Numbered from the stretch's first letter, positions 42,633 through 54,609 are shown. The stretch is DNA of 64,000 bases from Aldrovandia affinis (GCA_029706075.1 JAINUG010000039.1:1573501-1637500); one strand, 5' to 3'. Made by a program: numbers and translations. Notes: generated from the sequence alone by a model not told the origin.

Positions 42633-42835
42633 CAGGGATGTCAAACTCATTCCATCGAGGGCCGAGTGTGTGCAGGTTTTTGTTGCAACCAATGCACTAC
42701 TCCAGGTGATTTCAATTAGGGCCCTCCCTTGGTTGAAGAAGTGGGCTAATTAGTGAAATCACCTGGTGTAGTGCATTGGTTGCAACAAAAACCTGCATAC
42801 ACTCGGCCCTCGATGGAATGAGTTTGACACCTGTG
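42633..42835. mobile_element. Nearly palindromic hAT element with perfect TSD
   Basis: Arms of about 85 bp (CAGGGATGTCAAACTCATTC, then ATCGAGGGCCGAGTGT and onward to CCAGGTGATTTCA) are repeated inverted on the right. The only unpaired part is about 35 bp in the middle. An exact 8-bp duplication TACTAGAG lies at 42625-42632 and 42836-42843. CAGGG-starting ends and 8-bp duplications are hAT characteristics. The full-length hairpin and intact duplication suggest a young insertion. Confidence 0.88.
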
Positions 42836-42843
42836 TACTAGAG

Positions 42844-43459
42844 TATCTCTGCATTAGTTCATGTAATCCTTTCTTCCATGAGACTCAGACACCTACTGGA
42901 CTGGAGTGCCGGTAACAAGAGACTAAATAATCGTAGATACAAAGTTTCAAAGTAAATTAAAATAAACCTAAAATACGCATCTAACATAGAAACAAATTCA
43001 GTACATTACACATTTGTTTGCACATCATGGATATGGTCATAATTGATGACCTGTGTTTTTGAATATGTAGCTAGTTAGCTAACTCACTAGCTAGCTACAT
43101 AACATACCTAATGTTATCTACCAATTCAGATGGTATTTAGTGAACGGGTAGTGAATGCAGACAGATCAGCAGTCATGTCGTTCCATGCCACAAAAGGGCA
43201 CAACAACTTGAGCTTGGCAGCGAGCAACAACCAACAGTAATCCACCACTTGCTTTATTTAGCTAGTTAGCAAGCTGACTGAAAGAACTGGACTAGCATGC
43301 TAGCGAGCTATATGTACCAGACAGTATGTGAGTGAAGGTAGCAAAATCAGCTGACTTTCCCAGCCAGGTAAATCAGTAATAGTCTCATTCCCGGTACATA
43401 TATCCCATAAGACTAGGTTGAAAATAAAACAGTTGCTTTTATTGTTGATGAGTTTTCAG
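42844..43459. other. Non-coding interval
   Basis: Rich in AGCTAGCTA-type palindromic stretches (43068-43100, 43258-43312). No exon was found. Confidence 0.35.
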
Positions 43460-43884
43460 TAGTCAGCGTCTTTGGTGTTACTGTTGATGAGTTTCCTGTC
43501 GTTTTTTCCCCCTGCCTCATCTGTAACTCCCAAAAGCTCTCCAAGAGTAAAAGCAAAAGGGAAGAGGTGTCCATTGGTGTATATGTGTGTGTATATCTAT
43601 ATGTACGTATGTATGTGTGTTGAGAAATTAACTTGCTGCTTTATATTCTTTTCCTAAATTGTAATGTTTGTGTTTCTGTGCAGCGTACTGTGGGGGAGGA
43701 GGGAGCACCTCTTCCTCCCACAAGAAGAAAAAAAGAGAGAGCTAGTCCAACCCCCGCATCCAATAGTCATTCACAGCTCCAGCCAGAGGAACACTCTCTG
43801 TGGAGCAGTGGAGAGAAGAGGGTCACAGCTTTGAACCCATGCACCACATATTTTGCACCCCCAAAGTTTTATTGTTGTATATAA
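43460..43884 (+). CDS. Candidate terminal exons, unknown product
   Basis: First exon 43460-43566: after the acceptor GATGAGTTTTCAG it is open (GVTVDEFPVVFSPCLICN, then SKSKSKREE). Second exon 43684-43884: after the acceptor GTTTCTGTGCAG it is open in the matching phase (RTVGEEGAPLPPTRRKKER to a stop at 43882). The donor GTGTCC is weak. An alternative donor at 43577 (GTGTAT) shifts the last exon to GGGGSTSSSHKKKKRES and an earlier stop. The 5' part of the gene is not found. A CxxC (CLIC) and basic clusters are visible but there is no known domain. It may be part of the same locus as the candidates at 37764 and 39442. Confidence 0.28.
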
Positions 43885-44077
43885 TTGTATATAATAATTG
43901 ACAATATTTATGATTATTTTACAGTTTTATAGTTCTTGGTCGTTATTTATATAGAATTTTGTTTGAATTGTGTTTTTAGATTAAAAACCTATTTCTGTCC
44001 ATTTTTGGTCCTGTGTTCTTTCTGGTCAAAGGCTCACTTGGGTGCCCGGCACTTCCCATAGTTAACTTCATATTACA

Positions 44078-44400
44078 AAGCAGTGGTGACCGGGGTTCAA
44101 TTCCCCGTCGTGCCAGAGTCGGCTCTGGCCGGGAGTGCCACCGGGGTGGCAATTGGCTGTCTGCCCCAGGGAGGGGGGAGGGAAGCCGACACAGTTCGCT
44201 GCACACAGGAGTGGCTATGGAGTGCCGGAATTACAGTCGACAGCACAGTGAGTGCCATCTCGGAAGAGGCAGTGCTTCACCGTTGTCACTGCTGGTCACA
44301 GGGCTACGGCAGCAAACTACGAGGGAGGGGATTGAACTAAGACTAGCAGGAGTAATTGGTTACCAAATTGGGAGAAAAACAGGATAAAATCTGAAATATA
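44078..44400 (+). repeat. tRNA-derived SINE, family B, copy 2
   Basis: Box B GGGGTTCAATTCCCC lies at 44092-44106. The body has GGCAATTGGCTGTCTGCCCC, TTCGCTGCACACAGGAGTGG and ACTACGAGGGAGGGGATTG. The tail is TTGGTTACCAAATTGGGAG plus an A-rich end. The tRNA 5' half is replaced or diverged. The open frames through it are not genes. Confidence 0.75.
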
Positions 44401-47059
44401 TAATATATATATATTTGTTCCAGTTACTTTAAAACATGGTGTGCTTTAAGGGCTGTAAAGCTTGTATTGGGGGATCACTGAGGGTAGTGAAAGGAATGCT
44501 GTTGGATGACGGAAATTGCACTTTGAATTAAACAATCAACATGATGTGTAGAATAATAGCCCCAGAAATAAATTATTTGCATTTTAAAATCACAACCAAA
44601 AAACGTTTTTAATGTATAAAAACATCAAATTAATCATATATACAAAGCATGTACAAGTCTGTAATTACATGCTTGCAAAAATGGGTTTTCCCATAAAATG
44701 ATTGATATAAAAAGGAAGCTACATTACAATGCATCATTTGTATCACATTGCTTCACATACACTAAGCAAGCACTATCCCAAAGCAATCCTACCCCATATT
44801 TCATCTTATCCTTTGAAAATAATGAATTTTTTAAAAGGTGTGAAATTCAAAACTGTCAAAAAAAAAAAAAAAGGTTATATACTGTAGCATATATACTGTG
44901 TATGTAAGGAATAAACCACTCCAAGCCGTGTCTTCCCAGGATATATTAAGCATGCCTGGGGTGGTGCTGCTGCACGAGGCTGTTAAACCTGCTTATACCA
45001 TGCCTACTTGCCATAGAAAAATAAAAATGCAAACCGTTATCATGTAAAAATGTTCTTTGTTGTCAAGAACACATACAGAATTATAGCAAAAAGCCTTTTA
45101 GCTTCAGTCAAGATTAGCGCAAAGTAACATTAGCAATGAAAGGTAAGATAAAAAAAGATCAACAGTACTAATTTAGCCACCAATCTTGATAAGATTCCTA
45201 ACGATGCATAACGCCATCTTGTTATCAGAGTTTGTGGGACTCGTACCTTAGCTGAGGACCTAGAACAAGATAATATGGGTTCTAGCTCATTAGCTAATGT
45301 TAGCAAACGTTTTATGTATGCATTACATAGCTTGCTAACATATGTGGCTACTAACATCTGGGAAGCAAGCTGTGATGGCTCTGATGGTATTATGGTTTTT
45401 GCAGGTTTACCCTATTAAAGGCTTTGAGTTAAATATTTTCTTGCAAACGTTTTTAGTTAGCAATAGCTAGTAAGTTAGTTAGCTAGCTATCTAGCTAGTC
45501 AGATGTTTGGTGTACTAAGAAGCTAGTCACGTCTAGCCAGACACATTAGCAAACTATGAAATTGATAACTTACATTACAGACCAGTGTTAGAGTACTAGC
45601 TAGCTAGCACTATGTAGTCCAAACGTGCTCAACTTCTACGGTATGGTTTCAAGTTACAAATAATTTATCACACAAACTAGTTTAATGTGGGAGTCACTGT
45701 AACCGAAGTTTGCCGAAAAAGGCAGAATGTATAGAAGCTGGCTGATTAACTAGCAATACAAATTTATGTGTACGTTAGAGAACAATTCCACTAAATTATT
45801 GCATTCTTTTGATCTAAGCACACAGGTCCTGTTGCTTTAGCAATCTCCCACACAGGCTTTCTGAGCAATTGTCTCAACATTAATTTCCATAAATTGACAG
45901 ATCTGCAGACGAGTGGCCGTGCCTGTTTGAATTTGCAATCCTGATCGTACAAATGAGAAGAAGTTCCGGTGCTGATTCTTATTTACGCAGTGTGTCTTTG
46001 GAACTATTAATATAGTTATATAATAGTTATAGTTGATTTAACGTGGAACTTGTTTTAGGAGTGAGAAGGACTTACCTGTGATACATGTTATATATGCACG
46101 GCTGTTAGCCAATCGGAATTTAGTATTCATCCAAGTCGTGGTGTAAATGCATATATACATGCAGTATAAACCGTCACATTGTTACACACGACATTGATAA
46201 ACAAACTGAAGAAGGGATATCTGTATGCTTGCCTTTGAGCAACTTGCCATGCAAATTCCAACCTTTACCAGGCCTACATTACTGCATATATAAAACCTAA
46301 AGCAACATATGTGCTCACAATTTATATATTCTATTTGTGACAGACAGTATATCACATTAAAATTAATAAAGCTGAAGTCCATTGCCTAAGTCTGAGTACA
46401 TACATTTATTATACTTTCTCACAAGGCAACCTTTATAGGTCTCATAACATGTCATACATTTAACAGCTATAGTGACCTTGAAGCACAAACAATGAGGACT
46501 GCTCAGTAATGGAAGCCTACTCAAGTAATCTTGTGCTGCCCCAAGAACTGCATGCAGGGTGGCCAGATTTGAGATAGGTAATCCCCATCTCCATTAAAAA
46601 TGTGCAGGGTAAAACTTTAGGTAGTAAAAATCTTCCCTTGTGTGTGTAATTTAGTGAAGACCTGAATTACAAAGACAGTTATAAAGTGATAACCACAGGG
46701 CCACCTTGATCTTGAAATGTAATTTATTAATTATCTTTTACCCCATCCCCCCATCCCGTTACAAGCATTTGCAAGCATTCACTGTATGGCATTAACAGAA
46801 CAAGCGTATTGTACAGATTCTCAGGCTACAATGACTATTGCTGCATGTGTCATGACATTGTTGTCACTTACAATAAGTTACCACAGTAAGCTATCAAGAA
46901 TGATTATACATATGTACTTTGACATGCCAATAACCATGCTCAATTAGCTATATGGCATGTAATCCAGACAAAGAGTTTGTTTCCCTTGGTTTTAATTTCC
47001 TTTTAATTACCTGGGCTTTTTTCAGGTAGGGGTAGTGCTATCCATTGAGGCGGTGTGCT
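44401..47059. other. Non-coding interval
   Basis: AT-rich, with (TA)n near 44402, an A15 run near 44857 and many GCTAGC/CTAGCTAG stretches between 45290 and 45610. No exon was found. Confidence 0.4.
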
Positions 47060-47225
47060 GTTTAGTGCACTGTTTGACGTTTGGTGTGTTTGGTGTGGTA
47101 TTTACTGTTTGATGTTCAGTGCGATATTTACTGATTAGTGCTCTGTTTGGTGTTTGGTGTGCTATTTACCGTTTGGTGTTTGGTGCAATGTTTGGTGTGC
47201 TATTTGCTGTTTGGTGTGATGCAAG
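47060..47225. repeat. Degenerate GTTTGGTGTGCTATTTAC tandem repeat
   Basis: Repeated variants of GTTTGGTGT and TGCTATTTACTG give an irregular repeat of roughly 9-45 bp. The hydrophobic open frame here is a by-product. Confidence 0.75.
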
Positions 47226-47317
47226 CCTGGACATGGTCCCACTCAGAGCACACAGCTGGGATGGGAGATATCATGTCCGGCTCTGACTGGAGGTTCGCAT
47301 TGACCCCAGGGCAGGGA

Positions 47318-47415
47318 GGGGCTTGCCAGACAGCCGAGGTGGAGAAGCCAATCTCCCCCGTTGGGGCCTGCCAGGCAGCTGTGGCGGAGAAGCCAATCCC
47401 CTCTTCCACACAGCA
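47318..47415. repeat. Two-copy tandem duplication, about 45 bp
   Basis: GCCAGACAGCCGAGGTGG is followed by AGAAGCCAATCTCCCC. It is repeated as GCCAGGCAGCTGTGGCGG and AGAAGCCAATCCCCTC. The + frame reads GACQTAEVEKPIS then GACQAAVAEKPIP, but no exon borders support coding. Confidence 0.7.
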
Positions 47416-48569
47416 GACTTCACTCCTGGCGCACCAGAACCTCTGGGCTCACACAGCAGCACAAGCCTGTTAGCATGCTGTTAAATGCACCAGCACCCTG
47501 GTGGTAGCATGCACTGTGTTTTTATAGCACAGAGAATCATCTATTTAATTGTTGTTATTATTGATGCTGCATGTGATAGTGTCATTGGAGTTGGGTTTTT
47601 CTTTCTTTTTCGGTGTAAAGTTTTACGTGAAATGGAAAATCGTTCTGGTGCTCTTCCACGTCCTTGTTCGGGTTGGGATCCATTTTGTATCTCCTCCCCT
47701 TACCCTTTTGTCTGTGTCCGCTCCCTAATTAATGTTCAGGTGCAAGATCAGCCAAGCTCCCCAATGGATCACAGAGGAAGGGGAACTCTGGCTTTATGCT
47801 CTTTACATTGAAATGTGGAGACAAACAGATTGAGGATGGAATCATTATCAAGGCATAGTGAGTTAACATCAGAACTTTTTGTCTGGCTTTTGCGGTGCTA
47901 TAGAGATTCATTCAAGTCGGATGGAAAAAAAAACACATTCGTGATGGCTGACAGATTAAAAGGTGGTGGAAAATGGACATTCAATAACACACCAGAAACA
48001 GTTTTACAGTAACTAACGGAAGTGTGCCTCTCCTGACTCTTACTTCCCCCTTGATGTACAGAAGATTTCTAATCTGTCACCTTCATAAATTTGCATCATG
48101 ATCACATAATTTGACATTTGGATATGAGGCAAAAGTCTACTGGAACGGGTTAAAATAGTGCTGCAAATGGTTTTCAGAGCAGGTCTAGGGTGGATACAAA
48201 ATGTTCATGTGAAGAGGCCATTTATGCAAAACAGCTCTCTCTACATGTTTCTGAGAACACTGGTGCGCCTAGTTGACCTTTGACCCACCTATGCTTATGT
48301 TCTGTCAGTGAAGTTGCGTTGTGCCTGCTATCTAACATGGTGATACATGCAGTTTTTTGTCTGGCCATTTGAGCTGAAATTATGATTTCCACAGTGAAAG
48401 GTGCAGTTGTAAAAAAAAAATTGCCTAATGGAAAATGTGTGCTAGCTTGTTAGTAGTCCAGGCATGTAAAGTGCTACACAGGCGCTTTTCACTAATGCCG
48501 CTAACATAAAGCCACTAGACGCCCATCCAGCGGCACTTAGCAAAGGCTTGTCTACTCTTTAGATTGAAG
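47416..48569. other. Non-coding interval
   Basis: Unique sequence with short homopolymers. No exon was found. Confidence 0.4.
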
Positions 48570-48581
48570 TGGTTTTTTGTT

Positions 48582-48611
48582 TATATATATATATACGTAT
48601 ATATATATATA
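48582..48611. repeat. (TA)n
   Basis: TATATA tract broken once by CG. It probably gave the TA target for the adjacent Tc1-like element. Confidence 0.85.
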
Positions 48612-49345
48612 CAATACTGTGCAAAGGTCTTAGGCCACTCTGAAAAATTACAATTCATATTAATGAGCAGTAAGTGTTTATTTGTTTGAAAAAAACAATA
48701 TATATAACTATAAGAATGGTTTCTTAGCTGCAACACGCCCAAGATCATTTATTGTAAGACTTCTTCTCATGGCTGAAGCATGCACTTTGGTGCCAGATGC
48801 TGAGCAAGCACTGCACTTCACTGGACTTCCTTCTGTCCCTCAAGGAAGTGACCTTTAAAATCTTTGATCTGACCTTTGATCTTAAAAATCCAGTTAGGTG
48901 GGCTATTGTTCACTGAGAATTGCCTTGCTGGTGCAAAACTATGATTTTATGTCTGTCAAACTGCGCTAGCTTAACCATTTCCAAACCTCTCCTCGAGGCA
49001 TCCCAGCCATTCCATATATTTGTTAAATTCCACCACCAGCACACCTGGTTCAGCTAATCAATACCTCATTAAGTTGAATCAGGTGTGCTGGTGGTGGAAT
49101 TTAACAAATACATGGCATGGCTGGAGAGCCTTGAGGAGAGGTTTGGAAATGGTTAAACTAGCGTGTGTCCTTCTAGTCATCTCTCAAGATATCAATAACT
49201 TTTTGGAAAACACAATAAATTATTGTTACTTTTTATTGTATTAATGTTTATTTGTATTTATTCTGAGGTTATATAGTGTTTTTCCAAGCAAATAAACATT
49301 TACTGCCCAGATAAATAGCTTTAAACATAATTTTCTTGGCATAAT
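48612..49345. mobile_element. Tc1-like element with inverted ends, carrying a nested palindrome
   Basis: The left end CAATACTGTGCAAAGGTCTT resembles a known fish Tc1 terminus. About 50 bp in, GAGCAGTAAGTGTTTATTTG is mirrored on the right by the reverse complement GGGCAGTAAATGTTTATTTG (about 49289-49308), so inverted repeats of over 60 bp are shared. The outermost right ~20 bp are missing, where a possible LTR begins. No transposase motif is legible. The palindromic insertion at 48964-49163 lies inside. Confidence 0.6.
48964..49163. repeat. 200-bp near-perfect palindrome (MITE)
   Basis: Left arm CCATTTCCAAACCTCTCCTC through TTAAATTCCACCACCAGCAC is mirrored on the right with few mismatches, around a spacer of about 15-25 bp. 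TTAA borders both sides (48971-48974, 49153-49156), and the mirror symmetry extends beyond to CGCTAG/CTAGCG. TTAA would suggest piggyBac-like insertion, while the TTCCAAACCTCTCC wording is closer to hAT-type fish MITEs. Confidence 0.8.
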
Positions 49346-49351
49346 ATATAT

Positions 49352-49857
49352 TGGGGAAAATGGCTGCCTGCCCCTTTAATTCTCCCAGTGGACCACTGGA
49401 GCCATCAAGACTATATTTCCCAGCAGCCTGCAGTCCCACACCTGACTACCAGCTGAAGTAAGTGAACCAATTGAGACTAGTGGCAGCTGAATGTAATTTT
49501 TCCCCAAGCAAATTGCAAAGTACTGAAAGGGAAACGGGTGGTGAGTAAAATAAAATAAATGTTTTTGGATTGCTTTTTTGGATTTGACTTGGGTTGTTTG
49601 AAAACCCTGTGTGTGTACTAACTATTGCTTGTTTGAGGACCTGGCTTGGATTGATGATATTGGATTACGAACAATGAGAGAAGAATTATGGACTGTATGT
49701 GTTTGAATTCCCTGATTACCCATCCAACCCACATTTTTTGTGTTTTGTAAGAAATCAGTTCACTATAATTATCAGATTCGGATTCCTCCGGATTCTTCAA
49801 TTACCTACGCCCTCTGAGAAGGTCCTTGAGTGTCACCCCACCCCCAGTGGCACTACA
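49352..49857. repeat. Possible solo LTR
   Basis: The stretch begins TGGGGAAAATGG and ends GGCACTACA (TG...CA). It has AATAAA signals near 49549-49558 followed by T-rich DNA. It starts exactly where the neighbouring Tc1-like right end is cut. The flanks are both (TA)-rich, so a 4-6 bp target duplication cannot be judged. CTATATTTCCCAGCAGCC near 49410 resembles a ZNF143-type site. It is a tentative call. Confidence 0.3.
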
Positions 49858-50894
49858 ATATATATATATGTATATTAGGTAGTTTTTTTTACATTTCAGA
49901 TACTTTTTTAAGAGTGCCAAAACAGCAAAGAGTATCTCTGTGGCACCTTCTTTATCTCAGTGGGCATTGCAGCTCGTGTTTGCAGAATTATTATTATTTT
50001 TTTCCAAAGTGAAAAGGAGTGGGAAATCTGAAGGAGTGATTGTCACACAGGCTGTTTAATGTCTAGATTGTGAAGTGATACGCGGGGAAGCTGAAGTTAA
50101 CCTCAACCGGCCAAAATTCACAGCATCTGCTATGATTCATATCTGATTCATGTACATCTCCCTACCTACGATATTCCAAAGGTCCCTGTAGCAAAAGTAA
50201 ATGCTGGGATAAATCAATACTATAGCTTTGATTTTTGGGGGGATTTGTTTTGGTCTTTTAATGTAGCGTACACCTACGGGCAGTTACATTCTACCAAAAT
50301 TAATTATAGACATTTTATTAAAGTATACATGAGGTAACATAAAATAATATGATAAAATATCCGCCTTTTCTATATAATTTACTTAATATACATGTTTTCT
50401 GCATCCACAGCATTTTCAAGTGAAAACCTTATACAAATGATCTTCTATGCCAGAATGCCATTTGTCTGTCCAAGAATAACTGCCTGTAAAATGGAACTTG
50501 TAACAGGCAGGCATTGAGTTAGGAGCCCTTTGTTCGAAAGGTAGGTTTCAAAATGTCAAAACTGAGAAGGCACGATTCTGATGTATGTTGTAGAAAGGTT
50601 TTATTTGGTATCCAAACAGGTCCAAGCATCACAAAAAACTATTTGGGTTCAGAGAGTAACTGGGCAATGATGTCAGTCCTTTCAAAGTCCTTTGTCCTCA
50701 GAGGCGAGAAACAGAAATGTATATACTGCATTGGATATTTACACCTTGGTTTCTGACTTCCTTAAATTAATCTACCTGCTGCGTGCTGCCTGGTGGTCAG
50801 TGGGGGGTCTGGCACTCAACCATCTGCCAGAAGCAGTTAGCCGCCTAGTGTGCTCTCTTGTGCTTTATGATCTGATTATAAGATGGTGAATGCT
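49858..50894. other. Non-coding interval
   Basis: AT-rich unique sequence. No exon was recognised. Confidence 0.4.
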
Positions 50895-50915
50895 TGTGTG
50901 TGTGTGTGTGTGTGT

Positions 50916-50970
<55 letters not shown>
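50895..50970. repeat. (GT)n microsatellite
   Basis: About 37 GT units with one CT interruption. Confidence 0.97.
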
Positions 50971-50971
<1 letters not shown>

Positions 50972-51125
50972 CTGAGATGTCTGTCACCTCTTGTTTGGGG
51001 TTTCTGACACTATACACAAATAAATTATGTAGGAAATGCATTCATAGCAGGTGGCAGTGCTGATTTATATTTGTGATGCTCTAATATATCTATTGATACA
51101 GAACCCGTAGCTGCAGAAATAATTA

Positions 51126-51296
51126 GGTAACACTTCCTATGAATAGCCTCATCATAATGCATTATAAGCATATTTAGCTATGCATAATGCCTTATAATGA
51201 TTGACATAGATGCTAATAACTGTTTATAAACATCTATAACTATAGTTATATAGCATTATGAGAAAGCTGTATAATGCCTTATGAAATGGTGTCACA
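51126..51296. repeat. Probable DNA MITE (GGTAACACTT type)
   Basis: It begins AGGTAACACTTCCTATGAA and ends with CCTTATGAAATGGTGTCAC, an imperfect inverted match. The interior is rich in TAATGCATTATAAG-type stretches. It matches the style of a fish repeat with GGTAACACTTTA ends. Confidence 0.45.
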
Positions 51297-53002
51297 TTTG
51301 GGTTATGATAGGGTAACGTTGGGTACTAAGCTCATTGGGCATTTGTCATTTATATTCTTTAAAACTTGAAAGGCATTTATCATTAATTACCTCACAATTT
51401 CCTGGTGAGTATTTCCTATAGGCCATTATAAAACCAGAAAACAGCAGTACAATAAGCCTGAGATTATTTCTCACCTATCTAAGTTATTTAATCACAATCT
51501 GTTTGCTACTGTCATCAGCCATATTGAACTTGACCGCCCATAAATGTCAGGACAGTTAAGTCCGTGACAACATGTATGCAAACACTGTCCACAGGCTATA
51601 ATGTTCATGGAACATGCCTTTATGTGCAGTACTGCATATTTGGTCTGAAAAAGCAGAAACCCGGAGCAGCTGTTAAAATGACTGAGTCCAATGAAGTTAT
51701 GGAAGCGGATATGTGAAGTTTTGGCCCCCCTCCAAAGAGTCACAGGCAGGCAGTTTGTTTAAGACAGCCACATGCGGACGTTAATCATCCCTAGCTGTTT
51801 ATTTTCTTTACCCAGGCAGAAAATCGCACTTGGAAGGCCGAACACTGTTCACAGCGAGCTTCACCTGAGTACATTTTCCAGTTTATTCCTCAGGTCCATT
51901 CCATATAATGTAAATGTTGAATTATCTTCTTGTATGTGGTTCTGATTGAGTATTCACCTGCAGAGGCCAGCACACCTCAGCACTCTGTTCCAGCCAGAGA
52001 ATGATTAATCTCTCATGTAAACTGACTCTCCCATGTAAACACAATTGCATGCTTGCACAGTGACAGCACAGCTCTCACCTCTGGATGGAAGGTTTTTAAC
52101 TGTTCACTGAAGCTTTGCATTGTGAGTGTGCATACCGGTGGCTATGTCCAGGGGAGGATGGTACTGGGAACCACTCCTATATCCCAGAGCTGTGAACTCT
52201 CACGCATTGAGCTTAAGTCTCACGCCATCCACCCATTTCAAACATTCTCAAGCCACACATTTAACTTCTCACTCACTGTGATCTAAATGTGGTTTCCGTT
52301 TGCTTAGGGTTGCCAAATGTCCAGGGATTTTGTAAATGTGTTATGTAATGTGGTAATATAAATATATGGTAATGCTAGGGCATTACCACATGTTAAATAT
52401 TTGATTATATAGATATGACTGTTTTGAACTCATTACGCTTATGTGGAAATGTAAATATGTAACAAGCTGCAAAAAAGGTGTATCAAGAATAAAATCTCAC
52501 TCTTTGCTACCTCGCAAAGTTGGCAGCCCTGTTGTTTCCTGAAACTGTCACATTTATACAGAGCAGTGCACAGCAGGTCTAGGTGCTGACCGGAGGAAAG
52601 CAGAAAACCGGCATCAATCTATCACATCAACGGGCTGCAGAAGCCAACTTAAGCCTTAATGCACAATCACCTCTGAACACGGCCACACATCCACCTTTTC
52701 TGCTGAAAACATTTTAGTTTAGGGCCTGCATAAAAACTGCGTATAAACCATTATTAAGTAACTTGATAATCATTAGTAATGATTCATATTTATATTAATA
52801 TTAATTTATTAGTCATTATATATGATATGCTCATGTATTTGATAAGATTAGTAAATTGTGATGCCTGTGGTTTGAGGCAGGTTGGTCTTGGTAACCATGA
52901 TTGACTGCCCCTCTGATGCCACAGCCTGGTCATAGACTGATCTGAGCACTAGATCAATTGCCAATAGTGATCAATCTTGTTCAAAGACCAGTCTGCCATT
53001 TA
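51297..53002. other. Non-coding interval
   Basis: Unique DNA. A small inverted repeat (TAATGTGGTAAT ... ATTACCACATGTTA) lies at 52347-52394. 52780-52830 is nearly pure AT. Confidence 0.4.
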
Positions 53003-53195
53003 CAGGGGTGGCCAATCCTGGCCCTGGAGGTCCGCAGGATACACTGGTCTTTATTTTAGCCTTATTTATGCAGCCAATTTCGACCCAAGGAACAAAGTGA
53101 AGTGAGTTAACTGTGTAAATCAACTTCTTCAATTGATCCATTAAGTGTTGAGCAACAACGAAAACCAGCACACCCTGCAGCCTTGGCCACCCCTG
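53003..53195. mobile_element. Non-autonomous hAT element
   Basis: Left end CAGGGGTGGCCAATCCTGG; right end CCTTGGCCACCCCTG. Inside, GCCCTGGAGGTCCGCAGGAT pairs loosely with CCAGCACACCCTGCAG. It is 193 bp. No 8-bp duplication is visible at these borders. It is related in layout to 59171-59372 (both have AATTGAT-AATTAAGTG before the right end). Confidence 0.7.
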
Positions 53196-53540
53196 TCCTA
53201 TACTAAAGTGTTACCTTTTGTTTACATTAATGTTCCACATATAGGTCTTAGGTGTGTCTGTCAAGCTGATGTGTGTCCTGTAATCCACTGCCCCATCAAT
53301 AATCCTGTTTATTCATACTGAGCATCAATAGTTTGAATGTCTTTGTATCTGCCAGACTCCAGCCTCTTGGAGTTTGAGTGTTGATTTTGTGCACAATATA
53401 CACCGCATGACTTTGGTGTGGAAAATGGCATGTTTTCAAAAAATGTATAAAAATATAGGTAGTGATTACAAATATAGGTTGTTTGCGATTACAACTCTGA
53501 AAAAGCAAATCTATTAGTAAGAACTATATATATATATACA
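53196..53540. other. Non-coding interval
   Basis: Unique sequence ending in a short (TA)n at 53526-53538. Confidence 0.4.
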
Positions 53541-54605
53541 CAGTGGGTATAAAAACTATTCAAACTCTTTGGCATTTTTCACTTTTCATTTTCATGCTTC
53601 ATGGAATCAAAATGGATCTAATTGGGATTTATTGCCACTGATAAACATAAAATACTGTATAATGTCAAATTAAAAAAACACAACTCTAAAGCTTTTTGTT
53701 AATTAATTACAAATAAGAAACCGACAATAATTGATTGTATAAGTATTCAACCCTTTTTCTAAAACACACCTAAATAAACTGGTGCAATCAGAGGTGAGAG
53801 GTTGCATAATTATTTGATTGGAGTCCACCTGTGTACAATTAAGGTGTTTCAAATGATTTCAGATTAAATACGCCTGTCTGTGAAAGGTCCCACAGTTGGT
53901 TAGTGCATTTCTAAACAAGAGCTTCATCATGAAGACCAAAGAACTTTCAAAGCAAATCAGAGAAAAGGTTTTTAAAAAGCACCAATCAGGGAAGATATAA
54001 AATTTCATTGACTTTGAATTGTCCTCCAAAACTGTGTGAGAAAGGAACTTGTTAGGCAGGCCACCAAGAGGCCTATGGCAACTCTGAAATAGTTACTGTA
54101 TTTCATGGCAGAAATGTGAGAAACTATCCATCAGAAAACAATAGCCTAGGCGCTGTACAAGAAAAAAACAACAACAACTCAATGTCCTGGAGTGGCCCAG
54201 TCAAAGCCCAGACCTGAATCTCATTGAGAATCTGTGGAAAGATTTAAAAATTGCTGTTCACCACTGGTCCCCATCCAACCTGATGGAGCGTAAGCAATTT
54301 TGTAAAGAATCTATGGCCGAAAATGGCAATGTCCAGATGAACAAAGCCGGTAGAGACTTACTCAAACAGACTCACCACTGCAATTGCAAAAGGTGCTTCC
54401 ACCAAGTATTAAATCAAGGGGGGTGAATACTTATGTAATCAATTATTGTCTGTTTTTTGTTTGTAATTAATTAAGAAAAAGCTTTATAGTTGTTTTTGTC
54501 TTTTTAAACATTTATTTTACATTATAGAGTATTTTATAGTAGTAGTATCAGTGGAAAGAAATCAGTGGTGAAAAATGCCAAAGGGGGTGAATACTATACC
54601 CACTG
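53541..54605 (+). mobile_element. Tc1-like element, decayed, both ends present
   Basis: The left terminus CAGTGGGTATAAAAACTATT, then TTTGGCATTTTTCAC, is mirrored by GTGAAAAATGCCAAAG and GTGAATACTATACCCACTG at the right. A TA follows the right end; on the left, TA is separated from CAGTGG by an extra CA. A second inverted match at about 150-200 bp inside (TTAATTAATTACAAA and its mirror) indicates the long-IR type. At 1065 bp it is shorter than a full element of about 1.6 kb. Confidence 0.88.
53929..54423 (+). pseudogene. Tc1-like transposase, broken
   Basis: The N-terminus MKTKELSKQIREKVFKKHQ starts at 53929 and is stopped soon after. Stops and deletions follow. The C-terminal part is readable from about 54182: VLEWPSQSPDLNLIENLWKD with the catalytic Glu, ending near 54423 just before the GGTGAATAC repeat. 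The segment with both catalytic Asp residues is missing, so it is inactive. Confidence 0.8.
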
Positions 54606-54609
54606 TATA

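Noticed and set aside
44013-44387. 124- and 85-codon frames
   Set aside because: They lie wholly or mostly inside a tRNA-derived SINE.
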